From Arthrobacter sp. PGP41 (GTDB lineage Bacteria; Actinomycetota; Actinomycetes; Actinomycetales; Micrococcaceae): 64,000 nucleotides of DNA. Every line of letters begins with the position of its first letter. Within the stretch, counting starts at the first letter, position 1. This document shows, piece after piece, positions 26,343-35,281 of the stretch. The notes under the pieces were generated by a model. That model was not told the DNA's origin. It was given only the letters and a program-made list of their open reading frames with translations, and ran no database searches. The DNA is taken from the NCBI RefSeq assembly GCF_002953935.1, contig NZ_CP026514.1, positions 3,286,001-3,350,000 of the forward strand, read 5' to 3'. The position numbers and the translations under genes are program-made.

Positions 26343-27437
26343 CTAGTTCCTGGCCCAGATGGCTACCCAGTCGACGTACACATGGCCGCTGGCGTCGGGT
26401 GCCGGGCAGCCTGTCAGGCAGGACTCGGTCTGCAGGAGGTAGCGCATCGGCTTGTCCGGGACCATTGACGTGGCGACGCCGATGGAATTGCCGTCAAGAA
26501 AGAATTCGATGCGCCCGGGGCTCCACTCGGTGGTTGCCACATGCCAGGACGTAAACGGAACGTTGGGACGGAAGACGTCGGTATCGTGCCCGTCCGGGCC
26601 GATGCCGTGCAACGCAGCATAGATGACTTTGGACAGGTCCCCTTCCGGGAAATCGATCTCCCCGTCCTGCGGCCACTGCTTACTGACGGGCCAGAGCAGC
26701 CAGGCCACCTTGAAGCCCGGCAGGGAATCTGCCTTGAAACGCACGGAGTAGCGCCCGTAGAGCTGGCTGTTGTACGGCGGCTGGGTAGTGCCGGCGAATC
26801 TCGGGGACGGTGCAGCCCCCATGGAGACTCCGTTTTCCGAGTGCAGGTACATATCCAGGACGCCGTCATGGACGCTCAAAACCTTGGATGGAAAATAGCC
26901 GGACGTTCTGGCGCCCTTTTCCTGGCCCTTGGCATGGGTGTCTGGCGTGCCGTCCGTGTAGGTCACGCTCCATCTCGACCCGTAGATGCCGGGAAAACCG
27001 CCAAGGGGTACGTCCCCGTCCGTGAAATCCTCCACAAAGACCTGCCTCCAGCCGGGCAGGTCTCCCACCGGCACGGCCTCAAGGGAGGGTGGGGACTCGG
27101 TACTGGCAGCCGGCCCGGACCCGCCGTCCTTGGTGGGTTCCGGGGATGCGGTTTCCGCAATGGGTTCCGGAGAGCCGGCCTCGGCAATTGGCTGCGGCGG
27201 CCCAGGATCAGCAGTTGGCTGCGGGGAAGAAGCACCCGTAGGGGGCTGCGCCGAGGCAGTCGCCTGGGCCGCTGGCTCTCCGCCTTTCCCTTCTGCAGGC
27301 TGGGGCCCCGGGGAATTTGCTGCAACGCTGAGCGAGCCGATTATGAGCGCCAGGAATATTGTCGTCAGGACGGCTCCGACGGTCCGCACAGGCTCCTTGA
27401 TCGACTCCCCGGGTGAATTGCGGGGGCTGTTTGCCAT
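26343..27437 (-). CDS. Membrane-anchored GH16-like glycoside hydrolase
   Basis: 364 residues: an N-terminal helix (about 20-41), a Pro/Ala/Glu-rich linker with repeated SPEPIAE-like units, then a concanavalin-type domain. The GH16 catalytic signature is present as DGEIDFPEG (ExDxxE), preceded by VAWLLWPVSKQWPQ. It is likely to hydrolyse beta-1,3/1,4-linked glucans or related polysaccharide at the cell surface. GGGAGG precedes the ATG at 27437. The linker suggests display through the cell wall. Confidence 0.85.
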   Translation of the reverse strand: MANSPRNSPGESIKEPVRTVGAVLTTIFLALIIGSLSVAANSPGPQPAEGKGGEPAAQATASAQPPTGASSPQPTADPGPPQPIAEAGSPEPIAETASPEPTKDGGSGPAASTESPPSLEAVPVGDLPGWRQVFVEDFTDGDVPLGGFPGIYGSRWSVTYTDGTPDTHAKGQEKGARTSGYFPSKVLSVHDGVLDMYLHSENGVSMGAAPSPRFAGTTQPPYNSQLYGRYSVRFKADSLPGFKVAWLLWPVSKQWPQDGEIDFPEGDLSKVIYAALHGIGPDGHDTDVFRPNVPFTSWHVATTEWSPGRIEFFLDGNSIGVATSMVPDKPMRYLLQTESCLTGCPAPDASGHVYVDWVAIWARN

Positions 27438-27535
27438 GTGTCCTCCCAGCGTGGTCCGCAGGGGGAACTCCGGGCAGGAACGGAGCGCCCGGTTCACCCC
27501 CTTCAGTTCAGCCTAGGAGCGACGCCGCAGCCCGT

Positions 27536-27555
27536 CACGAGTACCGAGTACTCAT
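27536..27555. promoter_or_regulatory. GAGTACTCGGTACTCGTG motif upstream of the GH16-like gene
   Basis: Read on the minus strand, about 100 bases upstream of the GH16 start. It is nearly the same as the element at 12118 before the GAF-ANTAR gene. Confidence 0.25.
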
Positions 27556-27587
27556 ATTTAGGATTCAACTCTCGCCCGGGTACCTGT

Positions 27588-28508
27588 TTAGGTAGCTGCC
27601 AGCGGAATGCCGTTGGCCCCGGAACCGGCCTTGCCGTGGCTCCAGTAGCCGCGGAACTCGGACGTCCGTGCATCGAGCCCGGCGCCAGCAAGGCAGCGGC
27701 GGAGGTTCCTCACGGTTCCCGCCTCAGCGCCCACCCATGCGTAGGTGCCCCGCAGGATGCTGTTGCCAGCGACGGCGTGCCCGACCGTCTGCTCCAGGCG
27801 CCGGCCGTGGGGGACGGCGCCGCCGTCGCGGTTCAGCCAGATGATCCTGACGCGGCTTCGGGTAGTGATTGGCTGGACGTCTGTTGCATCAGGGACTTCC
27901 AGGTAGGCGTTTCCGGAGAGGTGCGCGGGAAGGGCCTCAAGGATCGAGCTGATGGCCGGGACGGCGGTTTCGTCGCCGGCGAGCAGGACGTGCCCGGCAT
28001 CGCCCGGCTTCCAGTTGATGCCGGCCTCCGGGAGGGGCGTGGCGGCAGTGACCGCTGAGGCGTCGGGTCCAACGAACCATGCCGGCTGCCCGGGCACGGC
28101 GTTCCGCGCCCAGTCCGAACCTGGCCCGGCGTGGGCGCCGGGGCCGTCATGGAGCACAAAGTCGATGTCGATGCGCGGCCCGGCGGGAGCCTGGCGGAGG
28201 GCACGGACGGTGTAGCTGCGGATGAAACCCCGGCCCGGCTGCTCCTGCCGGAGCCAGGTTTGGTACCAGCCCGCCTGCAGGGTGCCGTCGGGGGCACCGG
28301 GGGTTGTGAGGGGGTGCCCGGGGTTGGGCAGGATCAATTTGACGCGGAGGTCCAGGGTGGGCCCCGGCACCCCGAAAGCCCGCAGCGACGGGCCGGCCAG
28401 TGTGATGCGGCGGAAGTGCGGGCCCAGGTCCCGCACCTCCGCCACCACTGCCTCGAATACCCGGACAGGGTGCCGGGAAACCGGTGTTGAAGCAGCCGTT
28501 CGCAGCAT
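27588..28508 (-). CDS. Siderophore-interacting FAD-binding reductase
   Basis: 306 residues of the SIP family, which reduces ferric siderophores in the cytosol with NAD(P)H and FAD. Seen: FRRITLAGPSL, the flavin motif RSYTVRA, HVLLAGDETAVPAISSIL and the C-terminal YWSHGKAG. The ATG shares one base with the stop of the binding-protein gene (TAATG), so both belong to one iron-uptake operon. Confidence 0.92.
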   Translation of the reverse strand: MLRTAASTPVSRHPVRVFEAVVAEVRDLGPHFRRITLAGPSLRAFGVPGPTLDLRVKLILPNPGHPLTTPGAPDGTLQAGWYQTWLRQEQPGRGFIRSYTVRALRQAPAGPRIDIDFVLHDGPGAHAGPGSDWARNAVPGQPAWFVGPDASAVTAATPLPEAGINWKPGDAGHVLLAGDETAVPAISSILEALPAHLSGNAYLEVPDATDVQPITTRSRVRIIWLNRDGGAVPHGRRLEQTVGHAVAGNSILRGTYAWVGAEAGTVRNLRRCLAGAGLDARTSEFRGYWSHGKAGSGANGIPLAAT

Positions 28509-29515
28509 TATGGCAGCTGCGGGTCCACGCCGTAGTGCTTGGCCAGGTCGGTGATCACCGCGTGGGCGCCCTGGATGCTGACCGAGGCCAGGAACGTGGC
28601 GTCGTCCACGTCGATGACTTCGCCCTGGAGCCGCTGCCACAGCGGGTTGGACGTGAAGGCCTCCCGCTGGGCGCGGGCCTTGTCACCTTCGGCTCCAGCC
28701 GGCGTGAACGCGCTGACCATGACCAGGCCGGCGTCGCCCTGCAGGATCTGCTCCGCGGACAGCGGCACGAAGATTTCCTTCTCGCTGTCCGGCTGGTCCT
28801 TGGGCCGCGGGATGTTCATGTCGGCCATGATCTCGCCGATGAACGATTTGGAGGAGTACAGGCGGGCGGTGTCGCCGCCGGTAAACCGGACCAGGGAGTA
28901 GGTGGCGTCCGGTTTCTTGGCCAGGATCTCAGCGCCAACCTTTGCGGCACGGTCCTCATAGGCCTTGACCAGCTCTTCCGCCTTTGCCTTCTTGCCCAGG
29001 GCCTCGCCGAGGAAGACCACGTTTTCCTTCCACGTGGGTCCGGTGCTCACGGAGAAAATGGTGGGCGCGATCTTGGACAGCTGCGTGTACAGGGCCTCAT
29101 GGCGGACCTTGGCGGAAACGATCAGGTCCGGCTGCAGTTCGAGGATCTTCTCCAGGTTGGGTTCGGCCAGGGTCCCCACGTTCACCGAGTCCTTGGTGGC
29201 CTCGGCGACGTCGCCGAGGTAAGGGGCGAAGGGAGCGGTGGGGTCCTGCCTGTACTGCACGTAGCCCACCAGGTCAGCCTCGAGCAGGAGGGCTGCGTCG
29301 ATGTAGCTCGGGTCCAGCGCAACGACGCGCTTGGGGGCGGATTCGATGGTGGTGGAGCCCATGGTGTGGTCCATGGTCAGCGGGAAGCCGGCCGCTTCCG
29401 CGGCGGTGGAGGTGGTGCTGCTGGTGCTGGCTGCCGGGGAGGCGCAGGCGGCGGTGGCCAGGAGCATCATGCCTGCGGCGGCAGCGGTGAGCTGGCGGGT
29501 GATGCGAATTTTCAC
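28508..29515 (-). CDS. Ferric-siderophore binding lipoprotein
   Basis: 335 residues: signal peptide with lipobox-like ATAAC, a Ser/Thr-rich spacer, then a periplasmic-binding-protein fold of the FecB/FepB class (PKRVVALDPSYIDAALLLEA, then LEKILELQPDLIVSA). It hands siderophore to the permease encoded divergently. It starts 38 bases from the IdeR-type box. Confidence 0.92.
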   Translation of the reverse strand: MKIRITRQLTAAAAGMMLLATAACASPAASTSSTTSTAAEAAGFPLTMDHTMGSTTIESAPKRVVALDPSYIDAALLLEADLVGYVQYRQDPTAPFAPYLGDVAEATKDSVNVGTLAEPNLEKILELQPDLIVSAKVRHEALYTQLSKIAPTIFSVSTGPTWKENVVFLGEALGKKAKAEELVKAYEDRAAKVGAEILAKKPDATYSLVRFTGGDTARLYSSKSFIGEIMADMNIPRPKDQPDSEKEIFVPLSAEQILQGDAGLVMVSAFTPAGAEGDKARAQREAFTSNPLWQRLQGEVIDVDDATFLASVSIQGAHAVITDLAKHYGVDPQLP

Positions 29516-29552
29516 GGGGATGCCTTCGAAAGATTACGGGGGATGCGAGGCG

Positions 29553-29571
29553 TTAGGTAAGGCTTACCTGT
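29553..29571. promoter_or_regulatory. IdeR/DtxR-type iron box
   Basis: TTAGGTAAGGCTTACCTGT, with AGGTAAG and CTTACCT arms around a central G. It matches the 19-base iron-box consensus of actinobacteria and lies between the divergent siderophore operons, so both should be repressed by iron. Confidence 0.88.
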
Positions 29572-29640
29572 GCCTGCCGTAGACTGTAGCAGGACTTCGG
29601 GGATTAGCTCACAAACCCGTGACGTAATAGAAAGCCGCAT

Positions 29641-30726
29641 GTGAAGACGCTTAATGCTGGACCAGTGCCGGGTCCGTTCGTAGCCCGGACGGCGCATCCC
29701 TCCCCTGGTCCCGCAGGCGTCCCCGGCAGGAAGGCGCCCCGAAACCGGACGGCGTGGCTTTTGGCTTCGGCCCTCGCCTTGTTCGCGGCCTGTGTACTCA
29801 GCCTGTGCATCGGCGGCCAGCCCTCGTCGCTGCAGGAGGTGTGGCACGCGGTCTTCACCCCCGCCGGGGACGTGATGGACGTGACCATCCGTGAACTGCG
29901 GTGGCCCCGGACGGTGCTGGGCGTCTGCGCCGGGATCTGCCTGGGCCTGGCCGGGACCCTGGTGCAGGGACACACCCGTAATCCGGTAGCGGACCCCGGC
30001 CTGCTCGGCATCAACCAGGGCGCGGCATTGGCCATCGTTGCGGCGACGGCGGTGGCCGGCGACCTCCCCGCCCTCACCCAGGCGGTGCTGGCCTTCGCCG
30101 GAGCGCTGGCGGCGAGTGTCCTGGTGTTCATGATCGGTTCGGCGGCCCGCTACGGCGCCACCCCGGTCACCCTGGTCCTGGCCGGCGCTGCTGTCACGGC
30201 CCTGTGTTCCGGGCTGGTGGCGGGAATCGTCCTGCTCAACGACCAGGCCCTGGACACCCTGCGGTTCTGGCAGGTGGGATCCCTGGCGGGGCGATCAGGC
30301 GCCCTTGACCTGGTCTGGCCGTTTATCGTTGCCGGGGTGGCGCTTGCCCTGGCGAATATCCGCGCCCTGAACGCCCTCGCCCTGGGATCAGACACCGCCG
30401 TTTCCCTAGGCATCTCCGTGCTGCGCGCCCGTGCTGTGGGCATTGGCGCCGTCACCCTGCTGGCCGGAACTGCCGTCACGCTGGCCGGACCCATCGCCTT
30501 CGCGGGGCTGCTGGTCCCCCACCTCACCCGTGCCATCACGGGCCCGGACTACCGGTGGCTCGTTCCGTTGTCCCTCTTCACCGGGGCAACCATGGTGCTG
30601 CTCGCGGACACCGCCGGCAGGCTCATCGCCCGCCCCGGGGAACTGTCCGTTGCCGTGGTCCTGGCCGTGGTGGGCGCCCCGTTCTTCGTATGCCTGGCCC
30701 GGCGCCGGAGGCTGGCAACGCTATGA
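29641..30726 (+). CDS. FecCD-family siderophore permease, first subunit
   Basis: 361 residues with about nine membrane segments. Family marks: RWPRTVLGVCAGICLGLAGT, QGHTRNPVADPGLLGINQGA and ITFAG-like IAFAGLLVPHLTRAITG. GTG start at 29641. It overlaps the next permease gene as ATGA, indicating coupled synthesis of a heterodimeric channel. Confidence 0.92.
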   Translation: MKTLNAGPVPGPFVARTAHPSPGPAGVPGRKAPRNRTAWLLASALALFAACVLSLCIGGQPSSLQEVWHAVFTPAGDVMDVTIRELRWPRTVLGVCAGICLGLAGTLVQGHTRNPVADPGLLGINQGAALAIVAATAVAGDLPALTQAVLAFAGALAASVLVFMIGSAARYGATPVTLVLAGAAVTALCSGLVAGIVLLNDQALDTLRFWQVGSLAGRSGALDLVWPFIVAGVALALANIRALNALALGSDTAVSLGISVLRARAVGIGAVTLLAGTAVTLAGPIAFAGLLVPHLTRAITGPDYRWLVPLSLFTGATMVLLADTAGRLIARPGELSVAVVLAVVGAPFFVCLARRRRLATL

Positions 30727-31826
30727 CCGTCCTGCAGGAAACACAGCTCCGAAGGCCTGGCGCGGGCGCCACAAGCATCAGGGCGCTCCGCGCCGGGCCG
30801 GTATCGGTCCGCCTCAACGTCCGCGCCATGGTTGTTGCCGGGCTGCTCGTCCTTGGCACCGTGGCCGCCATGGCGCTGCATGTCGCCTTCGGCGGCACCC
30901 CCATCGCATACCCGGATGTCCTCCGGGCCCTGCTCGGCGATGACTCCAATCCCCGGATCCACCTCGCGGTGACGGAGTTCCGCGCACCCCGCATGGTTGC
31001 CGCCGTCGTCGTCGGTGCCTGCCTCGCCGCGGCAGGCGCCATCACCCAAACCGTGGCACGCAACCCGCTGGCCAGCCCGGACCTGCTGGGCGTGACGGCA
31101 GGGGCATCCCTGGGCGCCGTCAGCGTGCTGGTGATCGCCGGCGGCGGGCATGCCGGGCTCAGCGGTGCGGCGGCAACTGTAGGCATGCCGGCGGCGGCGT
31201 TCGGCGCCGGCATCCTCAGCGGCCTCGCCGTGTACGTGCTCTCCTACCGGCGGGGCCTGGACAGCTACCGCCTGGTGCTGGCCGGGCTTGGAATTTCCGG
31301 CCTGGCGGCAAGCCTCACCACCTGGATCCTGACGCTGGGCGACGTGACAAGTGCCGCCCAGGCCCTCACCTGGATGATGGGTTCCCTGAACGGGAAGGAA
31401 TGGGAGACCGTGCAGCCCTTGGCGCTTAGCGCGGCCGTGCTGCTCGTGGCGGCCATGGCCAGCGGCAGGTGGCTGCTGCTGACCAGCCTGGGTGAGGACA
31501 CCGCCGTCGGGCTCGGCGCCCGCATCGGCACCGTGCGGCTGGTTGTCCTCACCATCGCCGTCCTGCTCGCTTCGGTGGCCACGGTGGCAGCCGGGCCGGT
31601 GGCATTCGTTGCGCTGGCCAGCCCCCGCATTGCCCGCGCCCTGGCCTCCACAGTGGTTCCCCCTATTGGTGTCTCCGCCCTGGTGGGCGCCATCTTCGTG
31701 CTCGCGGCGGACACACTGTCAGCGAACGTCCTTGCTGCTCCCCTGCCCGTGGGCGTGGCTACGGCCGTCGTGGGCGCGCCCTTCCTGATCCACCTGATCC
31801 TCAAGTACCAGCGGAGGCTGAGTTGA
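30723..31826 (+). CDS. FecCD-family siderophore permease, second subunit
   Basis: 367 residues, paralogous to the upstream subunit: FRAPRMVAAVVVGACLAAAG, TQTVARNPLASPDLLGVTAG and VAFVALASPRIARAL. ATG at 30723 overlaps the previous stop. The final bases overlap the ATPase start (TTGA). Confidence 0.92.
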   Translation: MTVLQETQLRRPGAGATSIRALRAGPVSVRLNVRAMVVAGLLVLGTVAAMALHVAFGGTPIAYPDVLRALLGDDSNPRIHLAVTEFRAPRMVAAVVVGACLAAAGAITQTVARNPLASPDLLGVTAGASLGAVSVLVIAGGGHAGLSGAAATVGMPAAAFGAGILSGLAVYVLSYRRGLDSYRLVLAGLGISGLAASLTTWILTLGDVTSAAQALTWMMGSLNGKEWETVQPLALSAAVLLVAAMASGRWLLLTSLGEDTAVGLGARIGTVRLVVLTIAVLLASVATVAAGPVAFVALASPRIARALASTVVPPIGVSALVGAIFVLAADTLSANVLAAPLPVGVATAVVGAPFLIHLILKYQRRLS

Positions 31827-32662
31827 ACACGTCCACAGACCGGCAGGAGGGCCTCCGCGCCAGCGGACTCAGCCTCGGCTACGAGGGTGCCAACATCATC
31901 AGCAACCTCTCGCTCGAGATCCCCAACGCGCAGGTCACCTCGATCATCGGCCCCAACGGCTGCGGCAAGTCCACCCTGCTGAGGGGGCTGGGCAGGCTCC
32001 TGGCGCCGCGGGCCGGCGAGGTGTTCCTCGACGGCGCCCCGCTGAGGAAGCATTCCACCCGCCATATTGCCACCCGGATCAGCCTGCTGCCGCAGACGCC
32101 CACGGCGCCGTCGGGACTCACGGTGGCGGACCTCGTGTCCCGGGGCAGGCACCCCCGGCAGAAGTGGTACCAGCAGTTTTCCGTGTCCGATGAGTCAGTG
32201 GTGGAGGCGGCCCTGGCTGCCACCGACATCCTGGAACTGGCCGATACACCGCTGGACGACCTCTCCGGCGGCCAGCGGCAGCGCGCCTGGATCTCCATGA
32301 CGCTGGCGCAGGAAACGGGGATCCTGCTCCTGGATGAACCCACCACCTACCTGGACCTGGCGCACCAGGTGGACGTGCTGGAACTTGTCCGCAGGCTGAA
32401 CCGGCAGCACCGGCGCACAGTGGTGATGGTCCTGCACGACATCTCGCTCGCGGCCCGGTACTCGGACCACATCATTGCCATGAAGGACGGTGCCATCATG
32501 GCGCAAGGCACCCCCGCGGAGGTCGTCACGCCCGCCCGCTTGCTGGAGGTGTTCGGCCTGGACGCGCACGTGGTGCATGAACCCACGGAAGGCCGCCCGC
32601 ATGTCATCCCCCTCGGGACCACCGGGGCCGCTGGGACCGTTTCAGTCTTGAGGAATTCTTGA
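31823..32662 (+). CDS. Siderophore ABC transporter ATPase
   Basis: 279 residues: Walker A GPNGCGKST, Q-loop LPQTPTAP, signature LSGGQRQRAW, Walker B LLLDEPTTYLD and the switch His in VLHDISLA. This is the FecE/FepC pattern. TTG start at 31823 with GGAGG 6 bases upstream and overlap with the permease stop. Confidence 0.93.
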   Translation: MNTSTDRQEGLRASGLSLGYEGANIISNLSLEIPNAQVTSIIGPNGCGKSTLLRGLGRLLAPRAGEVFLDGAPLRKHSTRHIATRISLLPQTPTAPSGLTVADLVSRGRHPRQKWYQQFSVSDESVVEAALAATDILELADTPLDDLSGGQRQRAWISMTLAQETGILLLDEPTTYLDLAHQVDVLELVRRLNRQHRRTVVMVLHDISLAARYSDHIIAMKDGAIMAQGTPAEVVTPARLLEVFGLDAHVVHEPTEGRPHVIPLGTTGAAGTVSVLRNS

Positions 32663-32860
32663 CGCAATGCCTGCCTGTTCTTGAGCTGCCGGGTCCAAAG
32701 TGTTGAAAACAGACTGGGGCCGATGGCGGAGGCGGCGGATCAGCGTCGATTCGCAAGGAAGCCGTCGGCCCCGGCGCCGCCTTGGTGGCCGTCCCGGGCG
32801 GACTGGCGTGCCGGGCGGGCCGCTGTGGCCAGGGTGTTGTGTTGTGCAGACGTAAAGACA

Positions 32861-32892
32861 CCTACAACGGCAGCGGACACCGCCGTTATAGG
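32861..32892. terminator. Hairpin between convergent genes
   Basis: CCTACAACGGC (32861-32871) pairs with GCCGTTATAGG (32882-32892) with one mismatch and a 10-base loop. It is 25 bases 3' of the minus-strand stop at 32918 and could also serve the ABC operon. The rest of the 32663-32917 gap shows no gene. Confidence 0.5.
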
Positions 32893-32917
32893 TATCTCTC
32901 ACATCTAAGACTCTTTT

Positions 32918-33433
32918 CTACTTGATGGCCTCGCAAACATCCACGGCGGTACCCGAGGTAGCGTCAACAGACAACACCTTGAAGGTGTCGAACGACTCCA
33001 GGGTGAGAACTAGCGTTCCCGTGTATTGGGTTATCCCGGCACCAGGGGCATCGTTCCCGAAGTAAACAAATCCGTTGTGGCCGGTGTAGGTCGCCGTGAC
33101 CGTTCCGTCCGGGTTCACCTCGTACTTAGCCACTGATCCGGAGGTGTTGACTGAATAGGTGTTGCCGTTTGTGTCGTTGGTATACGTCAACAGCACACCC
33201 TTCCCCGCGAAGAAAATGCGCCCGTCGCGAAGTACTATCTGCGTGATTTTCCCGCCGGTGCCCGTGACTGTGACGTCGAAGGAACACCCTTGTTTTTTCT
33301 TCGCGTCCAAGTTGAATGAGAAATTCTGCACCTCGGGAGGACGGCTGACTGCTGCGCCCGCGGAGGGGGCTATGAAAAGCACCGCAAGAATCCCGGCAAG
33401 CGGCACAAGCCAACGATGGGATTTTCCAAACAT
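32918..33433 (-). CDS. Secreted hypothetical protein
   Basis: 171 residues: signal peptide (hydrophobic about 9-26, ending AGAAVS), then an all-beta-looking domain with two Cys (GCSFDV near the start and VCEAIK at the end) that could bridge. GGAGG lies 6 bases before the ATG at 33433. Base composition is less GC-rich than its neighbours (TTTTTTCTTCGCG and AACAAATCCG runs), which may mean acquisition. Family not recognised. Confidence 0.65.
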   Translation of the reverse strand: MFGKSHRWLVPLAGILAVLFIAPSAGAAVSRPPEVQNFSFNLDAKKKQGCSFDVTVTGTGGKITQIVLRDGRIFFAGKGVLLTYTNDTNGNTYSVNTSGSVAKYEVNPDGTVTATYTGHNGFVYFGNDAPGAGITQYTGTLVLTLESFDTFKVLSVDATSGTAVDVCEAIK

Positions 33434-33873
33434 AAGAGCCTCCAAATTAAACTGCGAGGGGCATAACTCTCCCGCAGTGGGGCAAAAAATTGCAGATAAT
33501 ATCGGGCAAGCCCTGACAGCGATGTCGCGACCGCGCAGCGTAGGCCGTTGTCATATTCTTGGCCGGAAAAGCGTCGACCCTTCCAAGTTGAGCGTCCGAA
33601 GGGGTTGCTATGAGCATGTCGACAACGCGTAAATGAGTCAATGAACTAGCCTCCCCATATTTGGAATGCGGATAGCCGGCTCTCCGTTTTCGCACGCGAT
33701 CCCCAGAGCAGTTTTGGACTGCATCGCAGATCCAGGAACTCAACATGCAACGGCCACTTGGGGTAGTCCCCGCCGCGTGTCGCGCTTTGTGACACACCTG
33801 GGCGTTAGCTAGCGTGGCCCTACTGCATTGGGGCTGGGGCCTGGGCACGACGAACCGTAGATAAGGATGCCCC
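33434..33873. other. 440-base divergent spacer with no recognised gene
   Basis: This lies between the secreted protein and the protease lipoprotein and must hold both promoters. It is AT-richer than the surroundings. GTGTC-N9-GACAC near 33776-33794 is the only dyad I noticed. Open frames crossing it look like shadows. Confidence 0.4.
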
Positions 33874-35112
33874 ATGAAGTGCAAAGCTGCCCAGACCAAT
33901 ATCCGCCTCGCCCCCTCTCTCCTGGTTCTGATGCTGGCGACGGCGTGCGTGCCCTCGCCGGCACCTCCACAGGGCGCGCCCCCTTCCACGCCGCCTGCCG
34001 CGACTCCCTCGGTAACAGCAACGGCGACCATGACGCCAACGCCAACCGGAACGCCAGCGCCGAAGACCTGGGCCGAGACTTTCCAACTGGTCAACTCCGG
34101 AGTGGCCGAACTCGCCGTCACCCTGTGCGACGGCGGCGGCGCGGGTACCGGATTCCTTGTGGCGGACGACCTGATCATGACGGCGGCCCACGTGGCCAAG
34201 AACGAAGTGGCCATCAACGTCTCCGTCAACGGCCAGTACACGTCCGCCCGGGTCCTGGGGATCAATGACACGCAGGACCTGGCCCTGTTGAAAACCGCAA
34301 AAGCACTCTCCGGCCATCAGTTCGGCTTCGCCCCGGCCGTTCCGGCCCAAGGAGTTGAAGTCGCTGCCCTGGGGTTCCCCCTGGACAGCGGCCTGACCTT
34401 TACGTCGGGAAGGGTGAGCGCGCTGAACCAGGAGGTGAACAGCGATGCAGGGACACTGCGCGGGCTGATACAAACGGACACCGCCATCAACCCCGGCAAC
34501 AGCGGCGGCCCGCTGGTTCTAATGGACGGCAAGGTGGTGGGAGTGGTGAGCGCGAAACGCGCGTGGGTGCTGGGCACTAGAAGCGCGGACGACTTCGGCG
34601 CGGAGGGTGTGGGGTACGCCGTGCAGGCGCCGATGGCCGCGGCCTCGGCAGCGGACTGGGGCCAGCGGAGCACTCCGCTTCCGCCGACCAGCTGCAGCAA
34701 CGAGGCGGAAACGACCAGCAGCAACATCATCACAACAAACAATTCGGACCACGAGCAGGCGTCCGGGGTCATTCAGAGCCTGCTCAGGCATGGCCAGGGA
34801 ATCAACCGCGCCGCGTACGAAGCCGCTTTCGCTGTCTTGACGCCGGAGCTGCAAGCGGAGGTTCAAGGGTTCGAGACGTGGAAGGCGGGCCTGAGGACCT
34901 CATTCTGGCGCGCGCTGACCATCAACTCAATTACAGGGTCCGGGGCCCAGCTCACGGTGGACGCCGTCCTGCGCACCGAGCAGGCATCGGCGGACGGACG
35001 GGACGGCCAAACCTGCTCAGACTGGACTATTCAGTACCGGATGTCCTGGGACGGGGCCATCTGGCGCATCGCCGGCGCTGACGATCCCAGCGGACCGCCC
35101 CGGGCCTGCTGA
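33874..35112 (+). CDS. Trypsin-like serine protease, probable lipoprotein
   Basis: 412 residues: signal sequence ending LATAC (Cys25, imperfect lipobox), a Pro/Thr-rich linker to about residue 65, then a chymotrypsin-fold domain with TAAH (His106), NDTQDLALLK (Asp135) and NPGNSGGPL (Ser210), as in DegP/HtrA-like proteases. No PDZ domain follows. The last 130 residues are a separate NTF2-like or unknown domain (INRAAYEAAFAVLTPEL). AAGGA precedes the ATG. It is probably an extracellular protease or sensor. Confidence 0.85.
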   Translation: MKCKAAQTNIRLAPSLLVLMLATACVPSPAPPQGAPPSTPPAATPSVTATATMTPTPTGTPAPKTWAETFQLVNSGVAELAVTLCDGGGAGTGFLVADDLIMTAAHVAKNEVAINVSVNGQYTSARVLGINDTQDLALLKTAKALSGHQFGFAPAVPAQGVEVAALGFPLDSGLTFTSGRVSALNQEVNSDAGTLRGLIQTDTAINPGNSGGPLVLMDGKVVGVVSAKRAWVLGTRSADDFGAEGVGYAVQAPMAAASAADWGQRSTPLPPTSCSNEAETTSSNIITTNNSDHEQASGVIQSLLRHGQGINRAAYEAAFAVLTPELQAEVQGFETWKAGLRTSFWRALTINSITGSGAQLTVDAVLRTEQASADGRDGQTCSDWTIQYRMSWDGAIWRIAGADDPSGPPRAC

Positions 35113-35133
35113 CCAGACGCCGGGGTAAGGCGA

Positions 35134-35160
35134 ACGACGGCGGCGCGCGGCCGCCGTCGT
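35134..35160. repeat. Palindromic repeat, copy 4
   Basis: ACGACGGCGG (35134-35143), loop CGCGCGG, CCGCCGTCGT (35151-35160), 21 bases 3' of the protease stop. The core and loop are shared with the copies at 15881, 17415 and 25352. Confidence 0.72.
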
Positions 35161-35188
35161 ACGTCCCCTATCCAAAGGGTCAGTTCCG

Positions 35189-35271
35189 GCATCCAGTGAG
35201 AGACGGTTTGGTAAAACCCACATCAAGTGAGAGATGGTTGGGATTAAACCGACATTAAGTGAGAGAGCGTC
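35189..35271. repeat. Three imperfect tandem repeats of 31-32 bases
   Basis: GTGAGAGA occurs at 35196, 35227 and 35259, each preceded by CATC/CATT-(A/C)AGT context and the first two followed by GGTTtGG...AAACC. The units sit between the protease gene and the 3' end of the E2 gene. Confidence 0.6.
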
Positions 35272-35281
35272 GGGGGGTGGG

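Noticed and set aside
33447..34271. A long open frame on the minus strand across the spacer and protease start
   Set aside because: It is antisense to the protease gene, has low-quality composition and no ribosome site.
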